The notes beneath the pieces are model-generated. The model worked only from the letters and a program-made list of their open reading frames with translations, had not been told where the DNA came from and ran no database searches. Positions 13,402 to 21,147 of a stretch of 46,725 nt of DNA are shown in pieces. Position 1 is the stretch's first letter. Every line of letters begins with the position of its first letter. A program made the translations under genes and the position numbers. The DNA comes from a virus: positions 1-46,725 of IMG/VR virus record IMGVR_UViG_3300026097_000035; one strand, given 5' to 3'.

Positions 13402-13755
13402 TTGTCACTCATACTTGAGGCATTCAAAAAATTACAAGAAGATAAAGAATTAGATTGGACAAAAGAAGCAGCTTGTGCAGAGACAGATCCGGAAGCATTT
13501 TTTCCAGAGAATATGTACTTTGCAAAAGAAGCAATAGCAGTGTGTAACAGTTGTCCAGTTATGGATCAATGCTTGAACGAAGCCTTGAGCATGGAAAACC
13601 CAGCAGGAGTCTGGGGTGGAGTTGACTTCACAGTTAGAAGTCGTACAAGTGGAAGAAGAATAAATGAAGCAATCAGACTTCGACTCAGCGGACTTAGCCC
13701 TAAGGCTGTTGACACAGAGATCAGAAAGAGATCTACAAAAAACCGTTGGGGCTAG
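13402..13755 (+). CDS. WhiB-like iron-sulfur regulator 2
   Basis: 117 residues from TTG 13402, chosen because AGGAG lies 5 nt upstream and directly after the first Wbl stop. Cys at about 25, 48, 51 and 57 (AACAETDPEAFFPE, VCNSCPVMDQC) and GVWGGV at 69-74 are canonical. Unlike copy 1 it has a basic C-terminal extension (RSRTSGRRINEAIRLRLSG, IRKRSTKNRW), the part that contacts DNA in host Wbl proteins. Its last 92 bp overlap the exonuclease gene in another frame. Confidence 0.9.
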   Translation: MSLILEAFKKLQEDKELDWTKEAACAETDPEAFFPENMYFAKEAIAVCNSCPVMDQCLNEALSMENPAGVWGGVDFTVRSRTSGRRINEAIRLRLSGLSPKAVDTEIRKRSTKNRWG

Positions 13756-14404
13756 TCAGATTGGTGATCCTTGCACTTACCACTTAGCTCAAGCGATGTT
13801 GCCTCGTGAAGATGAGGAGCACGAGAGTACTTATTGGCTAGGTGCAAAGATTGGCACTGCCATTCACTACTTGCTTGAGAGTCTTGTTGAGACTGCAGAC
13901 TTAGATGAATTCCCAGAGCTAAAAGGTGCAAAGGTGGAAGAGAAGATTCACTTAGGCACAATCGAAGGCTACGGGGAAATAAACTCGAAGCCAGACTTAG
14001 CACTTGTAGAAGAGAACCACTTGATCGACTGGAAGACAACAAGCAGGGCAAAGAGTAAGAAGTTGCAGTTTGCTTTTGATTATCCAGACAGAGCCGATGC
14101 AGACTCTCTCTACACTGTGCAGAAGTACACAGCACAGACTCAGCTTTACGGTTGGGGATTGAATAAAGCAGGGATCCAGATAGACAAGCTAAGCCTTGTG
14201 TTCATAAATAGAGATGGCACATCAAGCAAAGATATCTGGGCAACAACATTTGATTATTCCGAAGAGTATGCACTTGCAGTTTGGGAAAGATTTGAAAATA
14301 TCTGGACTTTGCTACAAGATTATGCAAACATGGAGGATATGGCGAGACACCCAAGTTGCTTCAAGTGTAAATCGAGCAACACGCCGAGTCTCATCATCAC
14401 GTAA
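13664..14404 (+). CDS. Cas4/RecB-like PD-(D/E)XK exonuclease
   Basis: 246 residues. Nuclease core: SQIGDPCTYHLAQAML (Cys about 37), a helix ending IGTAIHYLLES, then the metal site SKPDLALV (Asp about 111) and HLIDWKTTS (Asp 122, Lys 124), then QTQLYGW, the family's QxxxY motif. HPSCFKCKSS near the end together with Cys37 could hold an iron-sulfur cluster as in Cas4, although a fourth ligand is not clear. It would resect DNA ends for the annealing ATPase encoded next. SD GGAAGAA; starts inside the Wbl 2 gene (92-bp overlap). Confidence 0.85.
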   Translation: MKQSDFDSADLALRLLTQRSERDLQKTVGASQIGDPCTYHLAQAMLPREDEEHESTYWLGAKIGTAIHYLLESLVETADLDEFPELKGAKVEEKIHLGTIEGYGEINSKPDLALVEENHLIDWKTTSRAKSKKLQFAFDYPDRADADSLYTVQKYTAQTQLYGWGLNKAGIQIDKLSLVFINRDGTSSKDIWATTFDYSEEYALAVWERFENIWTLLQDYANMEDMARHPSCFKCKSSNTPSLIIT

Positions 14405-14450
14405 GACAAATACGTGCTAACTTAATACCACACGACACGAGGAGGTTGAA

Positions 14451-15188
14451 TTGTCGGAAACTAAGTTCCCAGCTTTGGCGTTCGCAAAGGCGATCAAAAA
14501 AGCGGAACAACTAAACACACCTAAGTCAATTTTGATTTACGGTGACCCAAAGAACGGTAAGACTTGGTTGGCAGCTAGTGCCAGCGAGATTGCCGATCTA
14601 AGTCCAGTTCTACTAATTGACGTTGAGGGTGGAGCAAGTGCTATCGCCCGTGACTGGAAAAATGTAGACGTTCTAGCTGTCGATACGCACGAACAGCTAG
14701 ATATGGCAATCGAGCAGCTAGTGAATGAAGAGCACGGCTACAAGACTGTCATCATTGACACCTTGGGTGTTGCAATGGATAGAGCAGAGAAGGTCTTTGA
14801 GCAGAAGCCTGAGAATATCAAAAACACTTTTGGTAAGTGGGGCGATCTCAAAGAGTGGGCTAACGATGCGATTCGTAAGCTACACCACGCACCTTTTATG
14901 GCTGTGTTTATTGCACACGCACAAGATGAAAAGGATCAGTCAACAGGCTCAGTAAAGACTGTGCCAATGTTGCCGGGATCAATGCGTAGCACACTACCTG
15001 CAATCCCAGACATTATTGGTTATATGACCAGTGAGAGGAATGAGGATAGCATCAAGCGTTCCATCATTTTGCAGGGAAGTGATCGACTTGTATCAGGTAA
15101 CCGCTTTGGTCTACCAGCCCGTATGCAAGATCCATCGATGAAGAAAATCATCACAACAATTGAGAAGATAGGAGAAGCTAAGAAATGA
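14451..15188 (+). CDS. Sak4-like RecA-fold recombination ATPase
   Basis: 245 residues from TTG 14451 (GAGGAGG 5 nt upstream). Walker A YGDPKNGKTWLA (about 30-41), Walker B TVIIDTLG (about 99-106), and a late beta strand/loop region (HAQDEKDQSTGSVKTVPMLP). This is the short RecA-core family known as Sak4 in phages, which promotes single-strand annealing with a partner SSB. Neighbours support this: an exonuclease upstream and a DUF669-like ssDNA-binding protein overlapping downstream by 4 bp. Confidence 0.85.
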   Translation: MSETKFPALAFAKAIKKAEQLNTPKSILIYGDPKNGKTWLAASASEIADLSPVLLIDVEGGASAIARDWKNVDVLAVDTHEQLDMAIEQLVNEEHGYKTVIIDTLGVAMDRAEKVFEQKPENIKNTFGKWGDLKEWANDAIRKLHHAPFMAVFIAHAQDEKDQSTGSVKTVPMLPGSMRSTLPAIPDIIGYMTSERNEDSIKRSIILQGSDRLVSGNRFGLPARMQDPSMKKIITTIEKIGEAKK

Positions 15189-15634
15189 GTTTCACAATCA
15201 ATGTACCTGAAGATGCAGGTACCACACAACCACAGAGCGACCTCGGTCCTCTACCAGCAGGTACTTACGCTTGCACAATTTACGATGCAACTGCCGAAGA
15301 GGTTCGCTCTGGAGCAAATGCAGGCAAGCCACGTTGGAACGTCCAGTTCCGAGTAACCGAAGGACAGTACGAGAACCGTCGTCTATTCGCTTACATACCA
15401 CTTTACGTTGCCGGAGACTTCTGGAAGACTCAGGCTTTCTTTACCGCACTTGGCTACGATGTCAAGGGCGAGTTCAAGGTGCCAGACATCAGAGACGTGC
15501 AAGGCAAGTCTGTCGATGTAAAGGCAACTGTGAGGGAAGCAAACGGTGACTACCCAGCAGACAACAATGTCGCTGGATTTATTAAGTCAACCTCCTCATC
15601 AAGCTCAGAGTCAAAAGATCTCTGGGTAGACTAA
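15185..15634 (+). CDS. DUF669-like ssDNA-binding protein
   Basis: 149 residues. Matches the general DUF669 pattern: disordered start, PAGTYACTIYDATAEE strand, KPRWNVQFRVTEGQYENRRLF strand pair, a helix (WKTQAFFTALGY), then GKSVDVKATVRE and a Ser-rich linker (STSSSSSESK) ending in the acidic tip DLWVD, like an SSB tail. ATGA-type overlap with the Sak4-like gene. Likely the dedicated ssDNA binder for that recombinase; this makes a second SSB beside the one at 7200. Confidence 0.8.
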   Translation: MSFTINVPEDAGTTQPQSDLGPLPAGTYACTIYDATAEEVRSGANAGKPRWNVQFRVTEGQYENRRLFAYIPLYVAGDFWKTQAFFTALGYDVKGEFKVPDIRDVQGKSVDVKATVREANGDYPADNNVAGFIKSTSSSSSESKDLWVD

Positions 15635-15635
15635 C

Positions 15636-15669
15636 GGGCGGTAGGGGTGCGACTACCATATCAACGCAC
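15636..15669 (+). promoter_or_regulatory. Possible H-type pseudoknot in primase leader
   Basis: Hairpin GGTAG (15640-15644)/CTACC (15653-15657) has the loop GGGTGCGA, whose GTGCG (15647-15651) is complementary to CGCAC at 15665-15669. Together they make an H-type pseudoknot of two 5-bp helices. GGGC at 15636-15639 could also pair with GCCC at 15671, competing with the tRNA-like fold downstream. Confidence 0.4.
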
Positions 15670-15670
15670 A

Positions 15671-15731
15671 GCCCCTGACTGGTGTAACAAGCTTTTCTTG
15701 GTTTAGTTTGGTTCGATTCCAAACAGGGGCA
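15671..15731 (+). ncRNA. tRNA-like element without a D-arm
   Basis: A perfect 7-bp acceptor-type stem GCCCCTG (15671-15677)/CAGGGGC (15724-15730) plus an unpaired A; directly 5' of the 3' strand is a perfect T-arm, TTTGG-TTCGATT-CCAAA (15707-15723), with the conserved TTCGA loop. The remaining 29 nt form only one weak hairpin (CAAG-CTTTT-CTTG) where a tRNA has both D- and anticodon arms. Total 61 nt, too short and without a proper anticodon loop, so not a decoding tRNA. It lies in the 108-nt gap before the primase-helicase, and its last helix ends 2 nt before the SD (AAGGAGG, 15733-15739). May be a translational switch, an RNase P substrate or a remnant of a host tRNA. Confidence 0.5.
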
Positions 15732-15742
15732 CAAGGAGGATA

Positions 15743-17944
15743 ATGAAAGCCAAAGATTTTTTTGAGAGCATCTTTGAACAGGGCATGGGATATGCAACTG
15801 TTGTTACCAAAGATAATAACGGTCAACCGACTGTGCAGAAGTGGTTTAGTTATCCTGAGCAACTCCAAGATATGGTCGAGTATGCTGAGAAGTTTGAAGA
15901 CCAAGACGTTTACTTTTCCCCAATTCTTTTTGACGACAAGCGTCGAATAAGAGAGAACGCAAAAGCGGTTTCAGTAGTTTACTCAGATGCCGATACCTGC
16001 CACCCAGACAACTTTAGATTGCCACCGAGCATCACTGTGCAGACCAGCAATGGCAGATGGCACGCTTATTGGATGCTAGAGAATGTCGGCGATCCACAGA
16101 GAGTTGCCCAGCTCAGTAAAAAGATTGCCTACGCACACAAAGATCAAGGCTGTGACTTATCTGGCTGGAATCCAACAAAGCTATTGCGAGTACCCGGAAC
16201 TAGCAACACAAAGTATGAAATGCCAGAAGAGGTTTGGGCAGAGGCTAGTGGTTTGGTTTATGGGATCTCAGACCTAGAAGCTGTTTATGTAGATGTAGAA
16301 GTAGAGGATGTTCCTGTTGCAGTAGAGAGCAAAGATGCTCCAGAAGATGGACCAAAGCTGATCGATGTGCTTGGCAAGATCCCAGCAAGCGGAAACATTA
16401 TGGAGCTTTACACCGAAACTCCTCCCCCGACTGCGGATATGTCAAAGAGGCTTTGGAGACTGGAGCTAGAGCTATTTAGAGTTGGCTTGACTCGTGAAGA
16501 AGTTTATGTAGTTGCCAAGAACGCAAAGTGCAACAAATACCACCACCCAGAGAGACCACGCAGGATGGATCCCGATGGCGATTTGTGGCGTGAGGTTCAA
16601 AGGGCAGAGCAAAGCTACCAGATTATTGACGATGAGCCTTTGGAAGAGATCATTGAGCATCGTGAACAGAAAAAGGAAATCTCTTTTCTTGATGAGCAAG
16701 AACGTGAACTTGTAAAAGGCACAACTACTTTTGTAGATAAGTATGTTGAATGGACTCGCAAAAAGACTGATGGTGCTGTTGAGTTTCAGATCGCCAGTGC
16801 CTTTACTATTTTGTCTGCTGCCTTTTCTGACACGGGTCACGGGACTCCACGCTACGGAAAGCTTGGACTAAACCTTTGGTTTATGGTGCTGGGTGAAACG
16901 ACTCTTAGTCGTAAGTCAACATCGAGACAGCTTATGTTGCGAGTCTTGAGAGCTTACGAAAGTTATGTCGGATATCAGATTGACATCGGTTCAAACGTAA
17001 CTGCAGAAGGTTTGGTAAAGCACCTATCTGGTCGAGATGGAATGACTAGCTTGTTCCACCGAGATGAGGTGCAGGGTATGTTCAAAGAGTTTATGACTAA
17101 GACTTACATGGCAAACGCTGCAGATCAGTTTACGGAGCTTTACGATGGCTCTGTGCCAGTTGTTATTCGATCAACTGGAGCATCTAGTGGCACAAGTGCT
17201 GTGCAGTCAGACAGAGCAGAGACACACTTCCTGATGTACCTTATGGGTATTACCAGCAAGGTCAGCGAGATCTTGACAGTTGATTATTTCCGCTCTGGTT
17301 TCTTGGCGAGGTTTCTTTACGCTGTGGCTGATGCTCCACCAAGAACTTTTGAAAAAGAAGCGATAGACCAAGCACCGGAAGAAGAAGTCATTGCAGTGCA
17401 AGACTTTGAGATGGATGAGATTGTGCGATCTTTGTATGACGCCAAGTTGTTCTGGGAGAAAAAGGGTGCACCATTCCCAAGACCAGTAAGAATGACTGAA
17501 GAAGCACTGGAGCGTTTCAATGCCTTCAAGTGGGACATGGGAACTTGGGTAGAGGGACACCCGAACGAAGAAAGTATTGAGCCATCCAGACAGCGACTTG
17601 CATTGTCAATTTGGAAGGTTGCTATCTTGATTGCGATGTATGAAAAGTCCTCTGTGGTCGAGACCAAGCACGTTTTGATTGCGATCAACTATGCAGAAGG
17701 ATGGTTTGAGTCTTTGGTCAGGATGGCTAATTCGATCAGCGAGTCCGAGTGGCAAAGAGAGCTTGATTCCTTAGAAGCCTTTGTAACCAACAAAGGTGGC
17801 AAGGTCAGGTTCGATGAAGCGTTCCGTAGGTTTGGATCTAAGCGTAAGCGTGAATTTGACGAAATGATTGAGTCGCTTAGGTCGCAAGGAAGATTAAGAA
17901 TGTATGTAGACACAAACAAGACATATTTGGAGACACAATTATGA
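15743..17944 (+). CDS. Bifunctional primase-helicase
   Basis: 733 residues, SD AAGGAGG. The N-terminal ~170 residues look like an archaeo-eukaryotic-type primase: VVYSDADTC (Asp 82 and 84), NGRWHAYW with His 107, and LLRVPGTSNTK (147-157), matching the DxD, sxH and final basic/aspartate motifs. A linker with PriCT-like helices follows. The C-terminal part is a DUF3987-type helicase: Walker A variant VLGETTLSRKSTSRQL (about 383-397, lacking the usual GKT but with RKST) and FHRDEVQGMF as the Walker B/acidic motif. It would lay primers and unwind at the fork. Preceded by the structured leader; overlaps the next gene by 4 bp. Confidence 0.85.
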   Translation: MKAKDFFESIFEQGMGYATVVTKDNNGQPTVQKWFSYPEQLQDMVEYAEKFEDQDVYFSPILFDDKRRIRENAKAVSVVYSDADTCHPDNFRLPPSITVQTSNGRWHAYWMLENVGDPQRVAQLSKKIAYAHKDQGCDLSGWNPTKLLRVPGTSNTKYEMPEEVWAEASGLVYGISDLEAVYVDVEVEDVPVAVESKDAPEDGPKLIDVLGKIPASGNIMELYTETPPPTADMSKRLWRLELELFRVGLTREEVYVVAKNAKCNKYHHPERPRRMDPDGDLWREVQRAEQSYQIIDDEPLEEIIEHREQKKEISFLDEQERELVKGTTTFVDKYVEWTRKKTDGAVEFQIASAFTILSAAFSDTGHGTPRYGKLGLNLWFMVLGETTLSRKSTSRQLMLRVLRAYESYVGYQIDIGSNVTAEGLVKHLSGRDGMTSLFHRDEVQGMFKEFMTKTYMANAADQFTELYDGSVPVVIRSTGASSGTSAVQSDRAETHFLMYLMGITSKVSEILTVDYFRSGFLARFLYAVADAPPRTFEKEAIDQAPEEEVIAVQDFEMDEIVRSLYDAKLFWEKKGAPFPRPVRMTEEALERFNAFKWDMGTWVEGHPNEESIEPSRQRLALSIWKVAILIAMYEKSSVVETKHVLIAINYAEGWFESLVRMANSISESEWQRELDSLEAFVTNKGGKVRFDEAFRRFGSKRKREFDEMIESLRSQGRLRMYVDTNKTYLETQL

Positions 17945-18324
17945 AACTACAAGAGAAACTAGCAGCGATAGCTTTGGCAATAAACATTCGTGATAACGGA
18001 TCTTCAATGCAACCAGACAAGCTAAAGGAAAGCCTAAAAGAGCTGAACAAGTATCAGATGTTTTCGATCAGACAGATAGGCAACATTGCAGACAAACCAG
18101 CAAGTAGCCTCTACCGCTTTTTGCAAAAAGAGGATAGATATGGCGGAAAGCTAAACCCTGCACACTTAGAAACACTTAGGTCACTGATCTTCCAGAATGA
18201 TAGGGGAGAGGTTGATTATCACGCAGCTGGCAAGATGGTAAAGGAGGGGACTAGCATTGACACCATTCACAAGTTTACGAATATCCCAAAGTCGACAATC
18301 TACAGGAAGTGCAAAGATGTCTAA
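17941..18324 (+). CDS. Double helix-turn-helix protein (127 aa)
   Basis: Two homeodomain-like segments: MFSIRQIGNIADKPASSLYR followed by FLQKED (about residues 41-65) and GTSIDTIHKFTNIPKSTIYR followed by KC (about 103-125). Both show the pattern helix, turn with Ala/Gly, recognition helix with SxxY. This is a resolvase- or transposase-like DNA-binding arrangement without a catalytic domain. Between primase and resolvase it may bind the origin or recombination intermediates. Confidence 0.7.
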   Translation: MKLQEKLAAIALAINIRDNGSSMQPDKLKESLKELNKYQMFSIRQIGNIADKPASSLYRFLQKEDRYGGKLNPAHLETLRSLIFQNDRGEVDYHAAGKMVKEGTSIDTIHKFTNIPKSTIYRKCKDV

Positions 18325-18757
18325 GTTAGTTTCTGTGGATCCCGGAGTGACTACTGGGGTTTCGTTTATCTCTTACGATGACGACAGCGTTCAGCTTGAA
18401 GAGGCATTTCAGATCGGAAATGGTCGAAGAGGCTTTATTGACTTTTTATATCGAGAGATCAAAAACCCTTCTATGGATGTGGAAACCTTTGTGTGCGAAG
18501 ACTTTATTCTTAGACCCGGAGTGCATGGTGCAAACATTGAGCCAGCTTTTATAATCGGTGCCATGGAAGGGATCCTAGAAAACTACAAAGTCAACATGCA
18601 AGAAGCAGGTTTGAAGAAGCTTGTAAACGATGAACGACTAAAGAAAATGGGCATGTTTAAGACCGGTTGGCCTCATGCAAATGATGCAACACGACACGGT
18701 ATAATTTACTTACGGAATAAAAAACATATGCCAACGTTGTTGAAAGGCTGGGACTAA
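18317..18757 (+). CDS. RuvC-like Holliday junction resolvase
   Basis: ATG 18317 (8-bp overlap with the previous gene) puts the family start at the N-terminus: KLVSVDPGVTTGVSF with Asp 8, then VCEDFIL (Glu 61) and HANDATRHGIIYL (Asp 123, His 127), the RNase H-fold acidic set of phage RuvC relatives. 146 residues, close to the usual 150-170. Cleaves four-way junctions and branched concatemers before packaging. A longer frame from 18257 is rejected because it adds a basic stretch unrelated to the family. Confidence 0.85.
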   Translation: MSKLVSVDPGVTTGVSFISYDDDSVQLEEAFQIGNGRRGFIDFLYREIKNPSMDVETFVCEDFILRPGVHGANIEPAFIIGAMEGILENYKVNMQEAGLKKLVNDERLKKMGMFKTGWPHANDATRHGIIYLRNKKHMPTLLKGWD

Positions 18758-19912
18758 GTGCCCTACTATATCTCAGAAAATCATCCAGACTGCTCAAACT
18801 GGGCTGTCGTGAAGACCGACTATGAATTAGTTGCTTGCCACGACACAAAAGAATCTGCAATCTCACAAATGGTTGCATTGAGCCAAGAAGAAGACCTAGA
18901 ACCCGGTGGGACTCACCCAAGAGACGAACGCAGTTCAGAGGCAAAGAAGCCTAAGCGTAAGTTCAAGGTCAGCGAAAAGACAAAGATTGCACTTGAGTCT
19001 AAAGTAAAAGAACACAACGAGAAAATGCAAAAGGCTGGTAAGCCAGAGCACACTCTTGTGAGCTATAAACAACTTGATCGTGTTTACCGCAGGGGTGCAG
19101 AAGCTTATGCAGTTTCTCACCGTCCGGGAGTTAGTCGTGCTGCTTGGGCAATGGCAAGAGTAAATTCTCACCTTTACCTACTTAGAAACGAAAAACCTAA
19201 AGATCCAAAATATACAGCAGATAACGATCTTCTAGCAGAGAGTCACCCGATGTCAAACAAGTCAAGCAAACTAAAAGAAGTCATGGACAGAGATTTATAC
19301 AGCCAGTTGCAAGGTGATGAAAAAGCCTTAGTTGATGCGATGTATGCAATTGTGCAAGAGTATGGTCGCTTTGGTGACGAGGACAGCACAGTTTACGTTA
19401 GCTACCAGTCGCCAGCTCAGAACGACAACAAAGATAACGGTATCAAGTGCGGTAACTGCGTGTTCCACTACGAAGCCGAGGATGGACTTGCTTGTTCTGC
19501 AGTTAACGCAGAAATCCAAGACGGTGGCTTGTGCCGACTAGCGATGATCCCACCGGGATACTTTCAAGAAACAATCAAGGTTCGTGAAGCCGAGAAGATG
19601 TACAAAGTGCCAGAAGGCGTACAAAACGCAGCCAAGAGAGCACAAAAATGGATCGGTGACGGCAAGGCAGGGGATGGATTTACTGATACTGGTCGTCGGC
19701 GTGCCTCCCAGCTTGCAAGCGGAGGTTCTGTCAGTCTAGATACTGTCAAGAGAATGAAGTCTTATTTTGCAAGGCACGAAGTCGACAGGAAGGCAACGGG
19801 ATTTAATTCTGGCGAAGAAGGTTACCCTTCTGCTGGCAGAGTCGCTTGGGATGCATGGGGCGGCGATGCAGGTAGGACTTGGGTAAATCGCCTGAATCTC
19901 GAAGATGACTAA
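18758..19912 (+). CDS. Multidomain Cys-containing phage protein (384 aa)
   Basis: GTG start immediately after the resolvase stop. Three visible blocks: (1) about 70-145, a basic helical domain (KPEHTLVSYKQLDRVYRRGA, AWAMARVNSHLYLL); (2) about 225-268, a four-Cys block CGNC, then AC and LCRLAMIPPGYF, suggesting an Fe-S or zinc site; (3) about 285-384, KVPEGVQNAAKRA then MKSYFARHEVDRKATGFN and AWDAWGGDAGRTW. Blocks 1 and 3 resemble small modules I have seen in other phage proteins, including portal or protease fusions, but I know no proven role. Here they stand in a replication operon, which is unusual. Confidence 0.7.
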   Translation: MPYYISENHPDCSNWAVVKTDYELVACHDTKESAISQMVALSQEEDLEPGGTHPRDERSSEAKKPKRKFKVSEKTKIALESKVKEHNEKMQKAGKPEHTLVSYKQLDRVYRRGAEAYAVSHRPGVSRAAWAMARVNSHLYLLRNEKPKDPKYTADNDLLAESHPMSNKSSKLKEVMDRDLYSQLQGDEKALVDAMYAIVQEYGRFGDEDSTVYVSYQSPAQNDNKDNGIKCGNCVFHYEAEDGLACSAVNAEIQDGGLCRLAMIPPGYFQETIKVREAEKMYKVPEGVQNAAKRAQKWIGDGKAGDGFTDTGRRRASQLASGGSVSLDTVKRMKSYFARHEVDRKATGFNSGEEGYPSAGRVAWDAWGGDAGRTWVNRLNLEDD

Positions 19913-20646
19913 TGAATATCCTCTTTATAGACATTGAGACCACACCGATGACCGCATACACTTGGGGTCTGTGGCAACAGAATGTCTCACTGAGTCAAAT
20001 TATTGACTCCACTGAAATGATGTGCTTTGGTGCTCGCTGGTATGGCGAGAAGAAAGTGCACTTCAAATCTATTCACCATCACGGCAAGCAAGAGATGCTT
20101 GACTCTGTGCACCAACTACTAGACGAAGCTGATGTAGTTGTTGGATGGAATTCAGCGTCATTTGACAGCAAGCACCTAAAGCGTGAGTTGTTGGAGGCTG
20201 GCATGATGCCACCGTCTCCATACAAAGACATGGACTTGATGAGAACAGTAAAGTCTCAGTTTAGGTTTCCAAGCAACAAGCTTGACTACGTAGCACAGAA
20301 GCTAGGAGTAGGTGCAAAGGTGCAGCACTCCGGTTTTGAGTTGTGGGTCAAGTGCATGGCTAACGATAAAAAAGCTTGGGCAGAGATGAAGCGTTACCAA
20401 ATTCAAGATGTGAACTTGTTGATTGATCTTTACGAGAAGCTAAAGCCTTGGATCAAGAATCATCCTAATGTGGCTCTTTATGATGGCCTTGAAGACGGTT
20501 GCACTAACTGTGGTTCTATGCATCTGCAGAAGCGTGGAGTAGAGAGAACCTCAAGCTCTAGTTACCAAAGATATCAGTGTCAGAGTTGCGGTAAGTGGTT
20601 AAGGGGCACAAGTCTAATAAGTAAGACTGCGAAAAGGTCAATCTAA
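19912..20646 (+). CDS. DEDDy 3'-5' exonuclease with zinc ribbon
   Basis: 244 residues. Exo motif I FIDIETT (Asp 7, Glu 9), motif II WNSASFDSKHL (Asp 85), motif III YQIQDVNLL (Tyr and Asp about 165-169): a complete DnaQ/PolB-type proofreading exonuclease fold. The C-terminal 50 residues carry CTNC and CQSC about 22 apart, a zinc ribbon. No polymerase domain follows, so it is a stand-alone nuclease for end trimming, host DNA turnover or recombination. ATG overlaps the previous stop; the stop overlaps the next ATG (TAATG). Confidence 0.85.
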   Translation: MNILFIDIETTPMTAYTWGLWQQNVSLSQIIDSTEMMCFGARWYGEKKVHFKSIHHHGKQEMLDSVHQLLDEADVVVGWNSASFDSKHLKRELLEAGMMPPSPYKDMDLMRTVKSQFRFPSNKLDYVAQKLGVGAKVQHSGFELWVKCMANDKKAWAEMKRYQIQDVNLLIDLYEKLKPWIKNHPNVALYDGLEDGCTNCGSMHLQKRGVERTSSSSYQRYQCQSCGKWLRGTSLISKTAKRSI

Positions 20647-20933
20647 TGTTTGGCTGGTTCAAAAAGCGTGGCAAGAAAAATGAGATGCCAGCTGATCCTT
20701 TTGATGGACTAGATGACGCTGGTCCTGAGTTTGTAGTTGAGCAATATTTTGATGAAGAACGTGGCTTGACAATATGGGTTGAGCTTGTGTGCACCTGTGG
20801 TTTACCAGTTGCGAGAAAAGGCGAAGATAGCTTTTACTGCCTACACTGCGACGAAGGTTGCGAAGAAGATGCAGCTCGCTGTAAGTACTGTCAATACGCC
20901 ATGATGGACAGAGAACAAGAGGATGAATTCTGA
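20646..20933 (+). CDS. Cys-rich zinc-ribbon protein (95 aa)
   Basis: Basic N-terminal helix (MFGWFKKRGKKN), acidic middle, then CTCGLP, CLHCDEGC and CKYC: seven Cys in pairs, likely two zinc sites. Last gene of the rightward operon, followed by hairpins at 20927-20973. Unknown role. Confidence 0.65.
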   Translation: MFGWFKKRGKKNEMPADPFDGLDDAGPEFVVEQYFDEERGLTIWVELVCTCGLPVARKGEDSFYCLHCDEGCEEDAARCKYCQYAMMDREQEDEF

Positions 20934-21147
20934 GCGTTCACGCAGAATATGACAAAAATGTCATAATTTTATTGCACTACAATGCAAAATATGCGTGTTC
21001 GCTAATATACATTTTGCAGGGGTTCTACTATACATTCCACAAATGTCCGTCTGAAAGCTCCCTAAATGACCGTCTAGTGTAAAACGGTATTGTTTGGAGC
21101 GACAAAATAGTAGCGTAGAGTTGACTTTAGCAAATGTAACTTATAAG
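20934..21147. other. Gap between converging early and late transcripts
   Basis: 214 bp without a protein gene. It holds several hairpins: 20927-20948 (ATTCTG/CAGAAT with inner CGT/ACG), 20948-20965 (TATGACA, AAAA, TGTCATA), TTGCA/TGCAA around 20972-20987, and a longer GCAAAATATG / CATTTTGC pair spanning about 20984-21018. A near-direct repeat (AAATGTCCGTCT, 21041-21052; AAATGACCGTCT, 21064-21075) lies 23 bp apart. An 18-bp perfect palindrome TGTAACTTATAAGTTACA (21135-21152) covers the stop of the last late gene. Confidence 0.6.
20948..20973 (+). terminator. Terminator of the rightward early operon
   Basis: 7-bp stem TATGACA/TGTCATA with AAAA loop followed by ATTTTATT. The stem is AT rich, so efficiency is uncertain, but it is the first such structure after the operon end and is reinforced by the hairpin just upstream. 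Confidence 0.55.

Noticed and set aside
15671-15731. Functional tRNA gene
   Set aside because: Acceptor and T-arm are perfect, but the 61-nt length leaves no D-arm and the middle hairpin does not form a 5-bp stem with a 7-nt anticodon loop.
15707-15731. attP core matching the 3' end of a host tRNA
   Set aside because: The T-arm plus acceptor resembles such cores, but no integrase is present anywhere in the genome and the site lies inside the replication operon.
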